64,000 nucleotides of DNA from NCBI GenBank assembly GCA_948144175.1, contig CANXME010002275.1, forward strand, positions 4,649,001-4,713,000, read 5' to 3'. The notes under the pieces were generated by a model, which saw only the letters and a list, made by a program, of their open reading frames with translations, did not search any database and was not told the origin of the DNA. This stretch comes from Closterium sp. NIES-65 (taxonomy: Eukaryota; Streptophyta; Zygnematophyceae; Desmidiales; Closteriaceae). Shown piece after piece: positions 1 to 10,575 of this stretch. Made by a program: the position numbers and the translations under genes. How positions within the stretch are numbered: position 1 is the first letter of the stretch; each line of letters opens with the position of its first letter.

Positions 1-1290
1 CCAACTCAACCTGAGGCTTGCTGTGTGCGGGGTAGAATATACCTGACTTGACACAACCTTTCAGGTACCTTAGCACTCTCTTGGCAACCTGCAGGTGAAA
101 TGCCTTGGGACAAGACACCACCTTGGACAGCTGTGACACTGCATAAGCAATCTGGGGCTGTGTGGTCGTGCTTGCATACATGAGAGACCCCACAATACTT
201 TGATAGAGCTGGACCAGCTCATCTCGCAGCAAGGGCTCCTCAGCATGTGCATGCACGTCGAACCCTGTAGGGAGAGGGGTACGCACGGGGTTAGCCTCAG
301 AAAGGCCAAAGGACTCAAGCATGTTGAGAATGTACCTCTCCTGATGAATCAAGATGCCACTCTGATCACGCTCAATCTGCACCCCCAAATAGTACTTAGC
401 CTCCCCCAAGTCCTTCATGCGGAAACGAGAGGACAAGAGACCCTTCACCTCGTCCAGCAAGACCATGCTCGAAGACATGAGCAGAATGTCATCCACATAG
501 AGGTAGAGGGACAGCCGGCCCTCATGCCTCACCAAGTGGTACAAGGCGGGGTCACACTCCGACCTCTCAAACCCAAAATCCATCAGCGCCTCGTCAAACT
601 TGAGGTACCACTGCCTTGGAGCTTGCTTTAGCCCATAGATTGATTTCCTGAGTCGGCAAACTCTGCCGGACCCATCATCAAAACCAGGGGGCTGCCTCAT
701 GTACAGCTCCTCCTTCAAGACCCCATGAAGATAGGCAGTGGTCACATCCATGTGATGGATGTGAGACCCCGAGGGTGCTGCCATCCCAAGGGAACCTCTC
801 AGGGTGGTAGGTTTACCCACTGGGGTATATACCTGGTCATAGTGAACGCCTCGTGTTTGAGGGTTCCCCATGGCCACCAACCTGGACTTAGGCCTCTCAA
901 TACTCCCATCAGCCATGTGCTTATACTTCCACACCCACTGACACCTCAAGACCTCCATTCCAGGTGGCACACAAGCTGGATCAACCAGCTCAAAAGACTC
1001 GTTCACCCTATGAGACTCAAGCTCCGCACGCATGGACTCGACCCACTCAGGACGGGACAAGGCCTCCTTGACCGACTTGGGCTCATGCACCTGATCCATG
1101 AGACAGAAATCAAGCCCAAGCTCACCCCCCTCAGCATCCACAAGCATGCACTCCTCCAAGTCATGCACCTCATGATCATGCATGCAAGCATACTGTGCAC
1201 TTGGTGTCAACCTTTCAGGTGGCCGGGAGATGCGTGTGGTGCGGCGCAGAGGTGAAGCCTCCCCCTGCTCCAAACTTTGCAGCTTCTCTT
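1..1290 (-). CDS. Element A reverse transcriptase (partial, runs off window)
   Basis: Copia-type reverse transcriptase, which copies element RNA into cDNA in the virus-like particle. Translating the minus strand from about 1290 down to 1 gives one open frame. It contains the polymerase palm motif YVDD (488-499), the copia signatures YGLKQAPRQW (about 605-640), DLGEAKYYLG (about 395-425) and the start of the connection to RNase H (GSLMYA, YLKGC). No stop was seen in this stretch. The frame differs from the upstream gag-integrase frame, with the break near 1460-1470, so a single indel appears to separate integrase from reverse transcriptase. RNase H is outside the window. Confidence 0.85.
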
Positions 1291-1305
1291 TCCAAGTCAC
1301 TCTCT

Positions 1306-4095
1306 TCATGGGGGACCGTGGTGACTTGGACAGCTGCTGCTGCAGTAGTTGCTGCCACCTACCCACATGAACGGGCGGTGTATGCTCCTGTGGTGGCTGC
1401 TGCGGCTTCTCTTGTTGCTGCTGCTGCTCCTGTGGCTGCTCCGGGTCATGGGCTGGTGCGTTAGGTCAGGGGTAGAACTAGCAGTTGGTGACTCCTCATG
1501 GTGAGGTGCAGCTGCCTTTTGTTCCTCTTGCTGCTCCTCTACCTCCTCTCCAGGGTCCTCCCATGCCCCCTCAAAGATGGAAGAGGTGTAGGGATCCTGA
1601 AGGGAGCTCCCAACTGTACTAGCACCATGCTCCTTCCACCCCTTATAGCTCAGCCCCTCGTGGAAAACCACATCCCTGCTTTCCACCACCCGCTGATCCG
1701 CCACACTCCGCAACATCCAAGCTTTGCTTCTCTCCGACACCCCAAGAAAAATGCCCCATTGTGCCTTAGGATCCAGTTTCCTCCGTTGCTGGTCGGGCAC
1801 TTTGTACTGCGCCATGCACCCCCACACTCGTGCCATGGACACACTAGGCACCTTCCTGGTCCACATGAAGTAAGGGCTCTTGCCCCCTAGCCCCTTGCTG
1901 CCCATTCTGTTCTTAACCCAGTTGGCATATTGCACTGCTGCCCCCCACCAAGTATGGTCCAGCTGCGCATGAGCAAGCATGGCTCGGGCAAGGTCAATGA
2001 GCGTCCGGTTAAGCCGCTCCGCTGCCCCATTTTGCTGCGGCGTGTAGGCAACTGAAAGCTGGTGGGTGATGCCCTTGTCTTCAAGGAAAGACTCCAGATC
2101 CTTCCCCATGTACTCCCCACCCCGATCAGACCTTAGTATCTTCACCTTCGCCCCGGCTTCCCTCTCCGCATAGCGTATCCAACGTTTGAAGACCTTGGCC
2201 ACCTCATCCTTGGTTTTCACCAAGGTAACCCAGCTTAGGCGGCTGAAGTCATCCAAGAAGATGATGAAGTATTTGCTGCCCTTCTCCCTATCCGGTGTTT
2301 GCATGGGGCCACACACATCCGTGTGCACCAACTCAAGAGGTGCGGAGGCTCGAGTGGTGGAGGTAGGGAAAGAGGTCCTTGGCAGCTTCCCGGTCGTGCA
2401 ATCAGGGCACTTGCTTGGCTGCCCACCACCCTCCTTGATCTCCACACCCTTCAGCTCCCCCTTCTTCACACACTCCACAAGTTGTTGCCTTCCTGCATGC
2501 CCCATGCGTAGGTGCAGCAAATCTGCCGTCACCTGCTCCACGTCCCTCCAACAGCTGCTACAAGCGGCTTCCTCGGCTTCAACTCCATGTGCCCTCTCCA
2601 CCTGAGGCACACAAACTGGAACAAGGTATAGGCCCTTCTCTAATTTGGCCTCCATCACCACAGCTCCACCCTTGCGAACCGTGCCACCTTCCATGGTGAA
2701 GGTGCATATGTATTCTTGCCTCGCAAGTTGAGAGCATGAGAGAAGGTTGGCTGCCAAATCAGGAACATGAAGCACACCCTTCACATTCAGCACCTCCCCC
2801 TCCTTCCCCATGACGGTGATGGTGCCGATGCCGATTGCTTGCAGCGTATCTCCGCTCCCCACAATCACATTTCTAGAGTTAGGTGGGAGGGAGTGATAGG
2901 TGGTGAAGAGGTCGCGCCGAGGTACCATTCCACAGGTTGCCCCAGAGTCTAGAATGAGCTGATTGGGGTCAGCCAACACACGACCAGCAAGCGCCGTCTC
3001 CTTCTCCAAGGATAAGAAGGAGAAACCATCATCTGATGAGTCCTCTTTTCCCTTCTTATTCTCGTTTGCCGCCGTTGCTGCCGATTTCTCTTTGCTGCCC
3101 TTCTTGTTCCATGCTCCATTCTTCATCCTCCTCTCCACCCACTCAGGCCTAGTGACAGGTGGAGCCTCTCCTGGGTACCCTTGAGGCTTCCACCCATCAG
3201 GACGGCTCCAACACTCCTTCCAAGAATGCTTTCGGTTGCATCCAGGGACGAGGCACTTGTCGAGCTCCTTCTTCTTCCCCCCACCTCCTTGCCGCTGCTG
3301 GTATTTCTTGGAGGTAGCCCTATCCCCTGCCCCCGTTCCCCCTTCAACTATTCTACCAGCATCCCGTTTGCGAGCCTCATCAGAGACCAACACCTCCCAT
3401 ATCCAGGCCTTGGTCCATTTCTGTTGCTCAAGGTGAAGGTACTGCAGTAGGGCCTCGTTCACCTCTTGGTCCAGCCCCTGGAGTGCGGTGTAGATGATCT
3501 CCTTCTCATCTACAGTGTAGTTCAACTCCTCTAAGGCTCTCACATACTCATCCACCCTCTGGAGATACTGCACCATGGTCTCCCCATCGCCATAGTTGCG
3601 TTCCATGGTGTAGAACCGCTTCCTCCAGGTGAGTATGCTTAGCAACCCCTTTTGCAAATGTCGATCTTGAACTCTCTTCCATGCTAGTGCAGCTGCTCCT
3701 TGCTTGCCCTTCAGGTCAATCAGCATCTTTAGGAGCTCTAGTTGGCCTTCCAAGGCCCAACACAGGTACTGGAACACTTGCTTGTCCTTGCGGTCCCATG
3801 CTTCATGTGCCTTAAGAAGCTCCTCCGCACTAAGCCGTTGCCTTCCGGTTCGCGATGCTGCTGATCCACCTCCACTTCCCTCAGTTATGGATGAACTAGA
3901 GGCTCCCCCAGCCCCTTCTCCCACTTGGCTAGAGACTCCAGTAGATGCTTTTCCTTCATCAGCTTCAGGTCTTCGCTCCAATCCCTCCAAAACGCCTTCT
4001 AGGTCTTTGATACCTAGCCAAAGCGTAAACTGGAACCGCCATAGCGAAAAATCCGAGCCAGTGAACCTAGCAGGGCCATCTAATTTCTGGGCCAT
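1306..4095 (-). CDS. Element A Gag-protease-integrase polyprotein
   Basis: Copia polyprotein. The first in-frame ATG is at 4093-4095 (MAQKLDGPARF); the frame stays open further upstream only from a TTG. In order: a UBN2-like gag domain, a basic segment with a Cys/His cluster (CLVPGCNRKHSWKECW, about 3210-3260), protease active site LILDSGA (about 2943-2965), the GAG-pre-integrase His/Cys zinc site (HLRMGHAG), and the integrase core with DVCGP, SDRGGEY and TPQQNGAAERLN (about 2330-2020). Beyond about 1465 the frame turns into Ser/Arg-rich nonsense, while a Gln/Pro-rich linker continues in another frame. The true polyprotein is therefore broken there by one frameshift. Otherwise it looks well preserved. 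Confidence 0.88.
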   Translation of the reverse strand: MAQKLDGPARFTGSDFSLWRFQFTLWLGIKDLEGVLEGLERRPEADEGKASTGVSSQVGEGAGGASSSSITEGSGGGSAASRTGRQRLSAEELLKAHEAWDRKDKQVFQYLCWALEGQLELLKMLIDLKGKQGAAALAWKRVQDRHLQKGLLSILTWRKRFYTMERNYGDGETMVQYLQRVDEYVRALEELNYTVDEKEIIYTALQGLDQEVNEALLQYLHLEQQKWTKAWIWEVLVSDEARKRDAGRIVEGGTGAGDRATSKKYQQRQGGGGKKKELDKCLVPGCNRKHSWKECWSRPDGWKPQGYPGEAPPVTRPEWVERRMKNGAWNKKGSKEKSAATAANENKKGKEDSSDDGFSFLSLEKETALAGRVLADPNQLILDSGATCGMVPRRDLFTTYHSLPPNSRNVIVGSGDTLQAIGIGTITVMGKEGEVLNVKGVLHVPDLAANLLSCSQLARQEYICTFTMEGGTVRKGGAVVMEAKLEKGLYLVPVCVPQVERAHGVEAEEAACSSCWRDVEQVTADLLHLRMGHAGRQQLVECVKKGELKGVEIKEGGGQPSKCPDCTTGKLPRTSFPTSTTRASAPLELVHTDVCGPMQTPDREKGSKYFIIFLDDFSRLSWVTLVKTKDEVAKVFKRWIRYAEREAGAKVKILRSDRGGEYMGKDLESFLEDKGITHQLSVAYTPQQNGAAERLNRTLIDLARAMLAHAQLDHTWWGAAVQYANWVKNRMGSKGLGGKSPYFMWTRKVPSVSMARVWGCMAQYKVPDQQRRKLDPKAQWGIFLGVSERSKAWMLRSVADQRVVESRDVVFHEGLSYKGWKEHGASTVGSSLQDPYTSSIFEGAWEDPGEEVEEQQEEQKAAAPHHEESPTASSTPDLTHQPMTRSSHRSSSSNKRSRSSHHRSIHRPFMWVGGSNYCSSSCPSHHGPP

Positions 4096-4170
4096 GACCA
4101 ACCCTAGATCTGGAGGTCCTTCAACCAATTCGAAATATGATGAAAAGAGGGAATGTCGCAGGCCTAACCA

Positions 4171-4182
4171 GCTCTGATACCA
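4171..4182 (-). other. Element A primer-binding site
   Basis: On the minus strand this reads TGGTATCAGAGC, the usual plant copia primer-binding site matching the 3' end of initiator methionine tRNA. It begins one base inside the LTR end. It fixes the orientation of A and the inner LTR border. Confidence 0.85.
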
Positions 4183-4183
4183 C

Positions 4184-4691
4184 TGATGGAAAGCGAGCGA
4201 ATCTGGAGAGCGTACAAGAGATTAAGTCCGCCGACTTCGACGGAACATTGCGTGCAGCTCACGTAACCTTAAACTATGAGCAGGTACGCGTTAGAAAGGT
4301 CTTAATCTCTACTTTCCAGAATAGTAACGCACGCTTTCAACAAAGATCTAGGCCGATCGCTATCGCGATCTAAGTGCGACGGTGTATCCTGGCGGAATTA
4401 CTAGGCAGCCATGGATTAGTTCAAGAAAGTAGCTTTAGCAAGAGTTCAGATCTGAAAAAGTGACGAGTTGTTCAAACCCTACCAACCCAACCCTCGCCCT
4501 ACAACAATCCCCAACAACCCACAGTGCTAAACTAGCAACACCAAAGTTGTTGTAGTGAATAGCAAAGGTTTGTTGGTGCTTGTTGGGTGCGAGAACAATT
4601 CCAGCCCGCAACAAGTCTAACCACCACATTTTGCCCAAACCCTTAGCCCACAACCAGCTAGAGCAAAATACAACAACCACCTACACAATCA
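4184..4691 (-). repeat. Element A 5' LTR (508 bp)
   Basis: In sense the LTR starts TGATTGTG and ends CCATCA, giving TGAT/ATCA terminal inverted repeats. It lies between the primer-binding site and the point where element B coding sequence resumes (4692). It has no counterpart in the window because the 3' LTR is off the left edge. Confidence 0.8.
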
Positions 4692-6606
4692 ATAGAGACG
4701 CAGTGGTCAGTGTGTACAGGCTCGACCCCGGCGGACGTGTAAACGTGGCAAGGTGTCGGCCTGTCCGAGCGTCCGTGCAGTGGGTCACCCGCTGACTCGC
4801 AGGAGTGAACTGGTGAGCCCCCGCATCCTGTAGGTCAGCACCACTCACCAAATTCGTAGAGAACGAGGGGAGGTAAAGGCCAGACAGGGTGCCAGAGGGG
4901 GCCGCCGGACACGGGAGGACAGTGGAGAAGTGAGCAAGGACATGACCCCCAGAGGGGTCTGCCCGAGAGACTGCAACTGGCCGGCCAAGCGGCGTGAGTA
5001 TGGTGCGGTCTCGAAAGAAGGAGCGAGAAGCCCGCGAGTCAAGGGTGAAGGTGTGGGAGGCCGAAGCCGACACAGTACCTGAGAGAGCAGACTCACCAGC
5101 ACCTGAGGGAGCACACGCACGAGCACCTAGAGCAGCAGCCTCGCTAGCACCTAGAGCAGCAGCCTCAACAGTACCTAGAGCAGCAGTCTCAATGCCCGGG
5201 TCGGGCGGAAAACACCGGTAACAGTCACCCTCATCACTAATAGTCACAGCATACATGGCAGCAAGAATAGCATCAAATTCAAGGTCAAAGACAGCTACTC
5301 CCGCCCTTGACAGCTCGCCCCAGCGGGGGATCTCAGCGGCCTCCGGGAACTGGTGACGCGAAGCGTCCGTCAGGCGGCCAAAGCAGCGCTGGGTGGAGTG
5401 CGCACCCCCGCACTGCTCACCCGCGCGGTCGTCGGTGCGTAGGACGTAGGTGCACTGACCAGTACCCCCACCCCGCTGGCGTGCAGCGTACCACTCACGG
5501 AGCTGCTGAGGGGGGGGGATGTCACGAGTGCGCTGCTGCTGCTGCTGCTGGCGGTGACCACCACCGGAGCCGACCCTCTGCGCAGCGCCACCCTGACCAG
5601 CTCCACCTCCTCCGCCACCGCCTCCTCCGCTCCCACCGCCGCCACCTCCGCCACCTCCGCTCCCACCGCCACCACCGCCGCCGCCTCCGCCTCCACTGCC
5701 GCCACCGACACCTCCACCCCCGCCACCACCCCCACCGCCACTCCCACCCCCTCCGCCGCCTCCACCTCCACCTCCACCGCCCCCGCTAGCTCCTCCAGCG
5801 CCCCTGCCCCCCTTGCCCTTGCTAGGGCGGCATCTCCCGCTAGGGGTAGACGCCGCACCGACCGACTCAAGACCAACAAGGTCGGCCGCAGCAGCAGAGG
5901 CAGTAGAGGGCAAAAGGGGGGTAGGGGGAACACCCCTCAAAGATGGGGGTGCGAGGGTCACCACGAGAGGCTCCTATAGCTACTATGCTCTTCTCTGCTG
6001 CTAGGAGGGCCTTCTCGAGGAGGTCAACGGTGAGAGTGGTGGGGCAAACTGAGAGGAAGTGGTCCCTGACTACGCGAAGGGAGTCAGGGAGCCGGGTGAC
6101 TATGTAGTAGAGGGTGATGTACATGGGGGGGGGGGGGGGGGGGGGTTCTTGGCGCAGAACTCAGCAGGAAGCGCAGCGCGGTAGCGAGTGTCACTAGTGC
6201 GGAGGTGCGTAATGAGGTCAGCGACTGTGGGAAAGGCAGCAAGGTCAGGGAAGAGGTACGGTAGCATGAGGCGGCTCAGTGCAGGAGTGGGAGGGGAGGA
6301 GTAGCGTGCAACTACAGCGTCGTACAAGGTCTGAGCACTCTTGTACTGATTAAAGTGCGCACGCTCAGAGGTAGACAGGTGGTGACGCACAGCAAGACGT
6401 GCAGCAGCATCGCGTGTGGCCCACTGTGAGCGAACAGTGGCGTCAGCATCAGTAGCAGGGGCAGGAGAGGCACCAGAAGTGAGGTCAAAGAGGGAGAGAT
6501 CGTCTGCCCTATCGCACTGTAGGAGAAGCTGCATGTCATCTACCTAGACGTCAAAGTCAATGGCCCGACCCTCAGCGACAAAAGCGAGGACACTAGGGGT
6601 AGCCAT
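4692..6606 (-). pseudogene. Element B gag-protease (broken)
   Basis: Gag starts at the ATG at 6604-6606 (MATPSVLAF), the same start as F and C. A TAG at 6541-6543 replaces a tryptophan codon that is intact in F. The frame is lost again in a G run (6127-6145) and shifts near 5915-5935. Then follow a glycine-rich tract (about 5560-5830), the motif QQLREWYAARQ, an unusual zinc knuckle C-x13-C-x3-H-x4-C (about 5385-5455), and the protease region. There the catalytic DSG is DSR (LDSRAS, about 5025-5045). The frame is cut by element A at 4691. With a nonsense codon, frameshifts and a changed protease site, this copy is dead. Confidence 0.85.
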
Positions 6607-7640
6607 GACAGCAGTAGACTAGCAGCGCGAACAATAGGGTAAGGGCAGTGCAGTGACAGAGGCGCTGCTCTTACCGGACAGGACGGCTCGGGCGGCTCGG
6701 CGGTTCGGCGGCTCGGCGGCTCGGGCGGCTCGGCGGCTCGGCGGCTCGGCAGCAATTGCGGCTCGGCGACTCGGCGGCGCTGGCGGCTCGGCGGTACAGC
6801 GGCTCGGCAGCTCAGCGACCCAGCGGCTCGGGCGGCTCGGGCGGCTGAGGTGGCGCGGCGGCTCGGGCGGCTTAGGTGGCTCGGGCGGCTCGGCAGTAGG
6901 TCGACGGCGCCGGCGGCTCGGTGGTGACGGCGGAGCCGCGTGGGGACGGTGGCGGGGCCGGTAGAGAAAGCGCCGGGGCCGGGAAGGGTAGCGCCGGGGC
7001 CGCAGGGTAGGCGACGGGGCCAGCAGAGGCGGCGCCGGGGCCGGGAAGGGCGGTGCCGGGGCCGGGAAGGGCGGTGCCGGGGCCGCAGGGGTAGGCGACG
7101 GGGCCAGCCGAGGCGGCGCCGGGGCCGGGAAGGGCGGCGCCGGGGCCGGGAAGGGCGGTGCCGGGGCCGGAGGGGAAGGCGACGGGGCCGCAGGATAGGC
7201 GGCGGGGCTGCAGGGTAGGCGCCGGGGCCAGCAGGGTAGGCGACGGGGCTGCAGGGTAGGCGACGGGGCCGCAAGGGTAGGTGACGGGGCCACGAGGGCG
7301 GCTTGGAGGGGTCGCTAGGGCGGCTCGAAGAGGCCGCGAGGGCGGCGCGAAAGGGCCACAAGGGCGGCGCGACGGGGCCGGGCCGCGAGGGCAGCGGAAC
7401 GGGGCCGCGTGGGCGACGCGACGAGGCCGCGAGGGCGGCGCGACGTGATGGGGCCGCGAAGGCGGCGCGACGGGGTCGCAAGGGCGACTCGACGGGGCCG
7501 CTAGGGAGGCACGACGCGACGAGGCCGCGAAGGCGGCGCGACGGGGTCGTGAGAGGGGAGCGCGACACGGGCATAGGCTGAGCGCGATCCGGGCAGGAAA
7601 AAAAAACGGTGGGCCCTAGGAACAGTTCCCACAGGGGAAC
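6607..7640 (-). repeat. Element B GC-rich 5' leader
   Basis: Untranslated leader between primer-binding site and gag. It consists of irregular short GC-rich repeats built on GGGGCCG, GCGGCTCGG and related heptamers. It contains the conserved GGTGGGCCC (7608-7616) and an inverted repeat GTTCCC/GGGAAC (7625-7640) beside the primer-binding site. Long Pro/Arg/Ala-rich open frames across it are composition artefacts. Confidence 0.7.
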
Positions 7641-7653
7641 CTGCTCTATACCA

Positions 7654-7779
7654 TGTGAGAATTGAACGAGAATGGAATGACTAAGGGAAAGTTGGGTACA
7701 AGTACAAACCCTAGAAAGCTGTACCCCATATGTGCTACCCCACTATAGCCTACAGTAGCTATGTCATATAAATCTGACA
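7654..7779 (-). repeat. Element B 5' LTR (126 bp)
   Basis: On the plus strand it runs from TGTGAGAATTG to AATCTGACA and shares the core of the other short LTRs (ACCCTAGAAA, GTACCCCATAT, CTATAGCCTAC). It is preceded on the plus strand by CTGCTCTATACCA, the complement of its primer-binding site. Confidence 0.8.
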
Positions 7780-8023
7780 CGCAGCAGCAAAGGGGGTCTA
7801 TTTCGTAAAAACCGGGACCGACCGCATCTGGGTACCAGGGTACACACTACTACGGGAGTTATTCTTACGGGAGGCACACGACGGAGTTACCTCAGGGCAT
7901 TTCGGGGTAGAGAAAACACGGCAGCAGCTGCAGCGGTATTATTACTGGCCCGAAATGTTGACCGACGTTCAACCACATGTCGCATCGTGTCCCACTTGCC
8001 TGATTATGAAATCATCACGGAAG
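7780..8023 (+). pseudogene. Chromovirus D: integrase N-terminal zinc domain
   Basis: Fragment of a Ty3/gypsy pol on the plus strand. It encodes the H2C2 integrase zinc-binding domain: EAHDGVTSGHFG, then RQQLQRYYYWPEM, then CPTC, with His, His, Cys and Cys visible. It is bounded on the left by element B and cut on the right by element C, whose 5-bp target duplication GGAAG is at 8019-8023. The coding sense continues at 15377 after C. Confidence 0.88.
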
Positions 8024-8156
8024 TGTTGAAATGAATTGACAGGAATGATTGAACTAACAGTGAAATCAGTACAAGTACCTAACCCTAGAATTGTGTACCC
8101 CCTATAGGCTAACCCACTGTAGCCTAAACAAGCACAACATATATAATGTTTGACAC
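8024..8156 (-). repeat. Element C 3' LTR
   Basis: 133 bp, TGTTGAAATG to TTTGACA on the plus strand. It has three substitutions and one C-run length difference from the 5' LTR. It is adjoined inside by the polypurine tract (sense ATGGGGGTG). Confidence 0.9.
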
Positions 8157-8389
8157 ACCCCCATAGGCGAAGTGGGGGAGAACTAGGGGTCACAAGACCA
8201 GTCAAGTAAAGCAAAGCAAAGCAAGCTCACGGTGGATCACAAAGTCACCACACATTCCAAGCACAAGTTCAAGGCCACAAGGCCAGTTCACATGCAGGAG
8301 TACATATATTAATATATATATATATATATATTAGGCTAGACAAGCAAGAGCAGGTATATATATATATATATGTAACAGTACAAGCAAGG

Positions 8390-10375
8390 TCAAGAGGTGA
8401 GCAAGTGAGGCAAGACAGGTACAAGACCCAATTGGGTGCAGAAGCGCTGATGATCACAAGGCGCAAGTGCCTTGGTGAAGACATCAGCAGTGTTGGCCTC
8501 AGAGGCCACGTACGCAAGCCGCAACTGACCACGCTGCTGTAGCTGACGAGCAAGGAAGTAGCGGAGAGCAATGTGCTTTGTTCTGTGCTCCAGTCTCTGC
8601 TCTCGACACAAGGCCAGCATGGCCTTGTTGTCTATGTACAGGACTGGAGGAGAACGAGGCGGCTCTCCAAGGTCGGTCAGCAGGTAGGTGAGCCAGCGAA
8701 GCTCCTGAGCAGCCATGGCCCCTGCGTAGATCTCAGCCTCACAACTGGAGCCGAGAACAGAAGACGAGCGAGAAGCCCGCCACGAAACAGAGCCGGAACC
8801 AAGGCTGAAGGTGTAACCCTGTGACGACCGCTGCGTAGCCAGGTCGTCAGCCCAAGAAGCGTCTGCGTGACCAGTGAGGACCACTGGACTCCGCCCTCCA
8901 AGCACTAGCCCCATGCCCGACGTACTGCACAAGTAGCGCAACACCCTCTTCGCTGCAGCCATGTGCTCTGGTCGGTGTCTCCCAGGAGCAACATAGCGTG
9001 CGAGAATGCTAAGAGGGTATGCAAGGTCAGGTCGTGTGCAGGTCATCAGGTACATGAGGCAGCCAACAAGCTCTGGGTACGGGCCACTCGTCTCTACGGA
9101 CTCATCCGAAGGCAGAGCTGAGAGCGAGTGGCGAGTAGGCAGAGGAGTGGCCTGAGGCGAGGAGTACGTGAAGCCGAAGCGCTGAAGGACCTGCTGCACC
9201 ATGTGTGACTGAGTCAGGGTGATGGTGCGGCGTGCTCTGTCCCGGGTGATCTGCAAGCCAAGGTAGCTGCGCAGTTCACCCAGGTCTGTGCACGTGTGTC
9301 TCTTCTTCAGCTCGGACTTCACGTAGGCGAGTCCAGCAGTGTCAGCTGTGGCAAAGACCAAGTCGTCGACGTACACGAGGATGTAGAACGGCGGCAGAGA
9401 AGTGTCGGTGCGTAGAAACAGCGACGGGTTGGCAGTAGAGGGAGCAAACCCAAGAGCCGCAAGCGTAGTCCTCAGTGTGTTGTGCCACTCACGCGGTGCC
9501 TGGCGGAGACCGTAGACTGGCCGCCGGAGGCTCCACTGGGTGCCAGGAGGAAAAGTCCCAGTGAAGCCAAGTGGGCGGCGCAGCCAGATCTCCTCGTGCA
9601 GGCTGCCCTGCAGGAAGGCAGTGCTGAAGTCAAGAGAGTGTAGCTCGTAGTCACGGTGAGCAGCTACGTGCAGTAGTACCCGAAGAGTGGTCATCTTCGA
9701 GGTGGGAGAGAAGGTCTGAAAGTAGTCAACTCCCTGCCGCTGACTGAAGCCACGAGCCACGTAACGCGCCTTGAAGACAGGCGGAGAACCCGGCGGCCGC
9801 TTCACCCTAAAAATCCACATGCCACTAACGATGTTCGCCCCAGGAGGGGGGAGAGCGTCAACGTAGGTGCCTGTGGACTTCCATGAAGCCATCTCTGCAT
9901 CCATAGCTGCCTGCCACTGAGAGGAGTAGGGACCCTCTATCGCCTCCGCGTAAGAGCGCGGAGTCGGGATGTCAAGTGCATCCGGGTCTCCCTCAGGGGC
10001 TAGCACTACAGACGCGAGATGAGGTGAAGCAGCGGCCAGACACTGGAACTCCTCCTGCCTGTCCTCAAGGACGTTCGTGCCAAGGGCACACTCACCCCCG
10101 ACGGACGGAGGACAGGCGGACTCAGACTCAGCGACAAGACTCGCAGCGTAGTCTAGACGACAGCGCGCAGCAAAGTCGACGAGCTCAGTGACAAGGGCAG
10201 ACGCAGCAGAAGACTCGAAAGAAGGGACAATGACAGCAGTAGCAAGGAGACGCGTGACAGTAGGACTGGCATCACAAAGAGAGTCCGACGCCGGGTCAGC
10301 AAGAGCAGGAAGAGAGGAAGCAGGAGGAGAAGGCAAAGGGGCACGCAGAGGAGCAGTGGACGGACGCAGAGACAT
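8390..10375 (-). CDS. Element C reverse transcriptase-RNase H
   Basis: 661-codon open frame covering the end of the linker, copia RT and RNase H. RT motifs: WIFRVKRPPGS, RYVARGFSQRQGVDY, SLDFSTAFLQG, YGLRQAPREW and the catalytic YVDD (9363-9374). RNase H acidic residues appear in GHADASW, SCEAEIYAG and YIDNKAML. The frame ends LPHLLTS with TGA at 8390-8392. It is in a different frame from the integrase ORF because of a frameshift in the linker near 11000, so the polyprotein as a whole is not intact. Confidence 0.9.
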   Translation of the reverse strand: MSLRPSTAPLRAPLPSPPASSLPALADPASDSLCDASPTVTRLLATAVIVPSFESSAASALVTELVDFAARCRLDYAASLVAESESACPPSVGGECALGTNVLEDRQEEFQCLAAASPHLASVVLAPEGDPDALDIPTPRSYAEAIEGPYSSQWQAAMDAEMASWKSTGTYVDALPPPGANIVSGMWIFRVKRPPGSPPVFKARYVARGFSQRQGVDYFQTFSPTSKMTTLRVLLHVAAHRDYELHSLDFSTAFLQGSLHEEIWLRRPLGFTGTFPPGTQWSLRRPVYGLRQAPREWHNTLRTTLAALGFAPSTANPSLFLRTDTSLPPFYILVYVDDLVFATADTAGLAYVKSELKKRHTCTDLGELRSYLGLQITRDRARRTITLTQSHMVQQVLQRFGFTYSSPQATPLPTRHSLSALPSDESVETSGPYPELVGCLMYLMTCTRPDLAYPLSILARYVAPGRHRPEHMAAAKRVLRYLCSTSGMGLVLGGRSPVVLTGHADASWADDLATQRSSQGYTFSLGSGSVSWRASRSSSVLGSSCEAEIYAGAMAAQELRWLTYLLTDLGEPPRSPPVLYIDNKAMLALCREQRLEHRTKHIALRYFLARQLQQRGQLRLAYVASEANTADVFTKALAPCDHQRFCTQLGLVPVLPHLLTS

Positions 10376-10575
10376 CCGGTGCGTGCCAGGGACAGGAGGA
10401 GGATGCTGACGCGAATCGCAACCACTAGTGCGAGCAGTACTGACAGGCGACGCAGGGCAAGACGCAGGCTCACGACGCTCAGCAAGACCTCCAGTAGGAC
10501 CAGTTTAGGGAGAAGGAGCAGGCAGTGGGGAGGCGGGCTGTAACTGTAACCGTGACTGGACAGGCTGTGGACACT

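Larger units (their letters stand above)
1..4691 (-). mobile_element. Copia element A (partial, 5' part)
   Basis: A Ty1/copia retrotransposon read on the minus strand whose 3' end (RNase H and 3' LTR) lies beyond the left edge. Visible in sense order: a 508-bp 5' LTR (4184-4691), a tRNA-type primer-binding site, gag, protease, integrase and reverse transcriptase. The order integrase before reverse transcriptase defines copia. The element interrupts the protease-region frame of element B at about 4691/4692, so A is the younger insertion. Its long LTR, ordinary gag and protein sequence set it apart from the short-LTR elements in the rest of the window. The target duplication cannot be checked because the other end is missing. 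Confidence 0.9.
4692..7779 (-). mobile_element. Copia element B (partial, interrupted by A)
   Basis: The 5' part of a short-LTR copia element on the minus strand: LTR (7654-7779), primer-binding site (7641-7653), GC-rich leader (6607-7640), gag and protease. Its coding sequence stops at the border of element A. The integrase-RT half presumably continues beyond A outside the window. Its right end abuts chromovirus D sequence at 7780, so B lies within D. Closest relative in the window is F, judged from near-identical gag text. Confidence 0.85.
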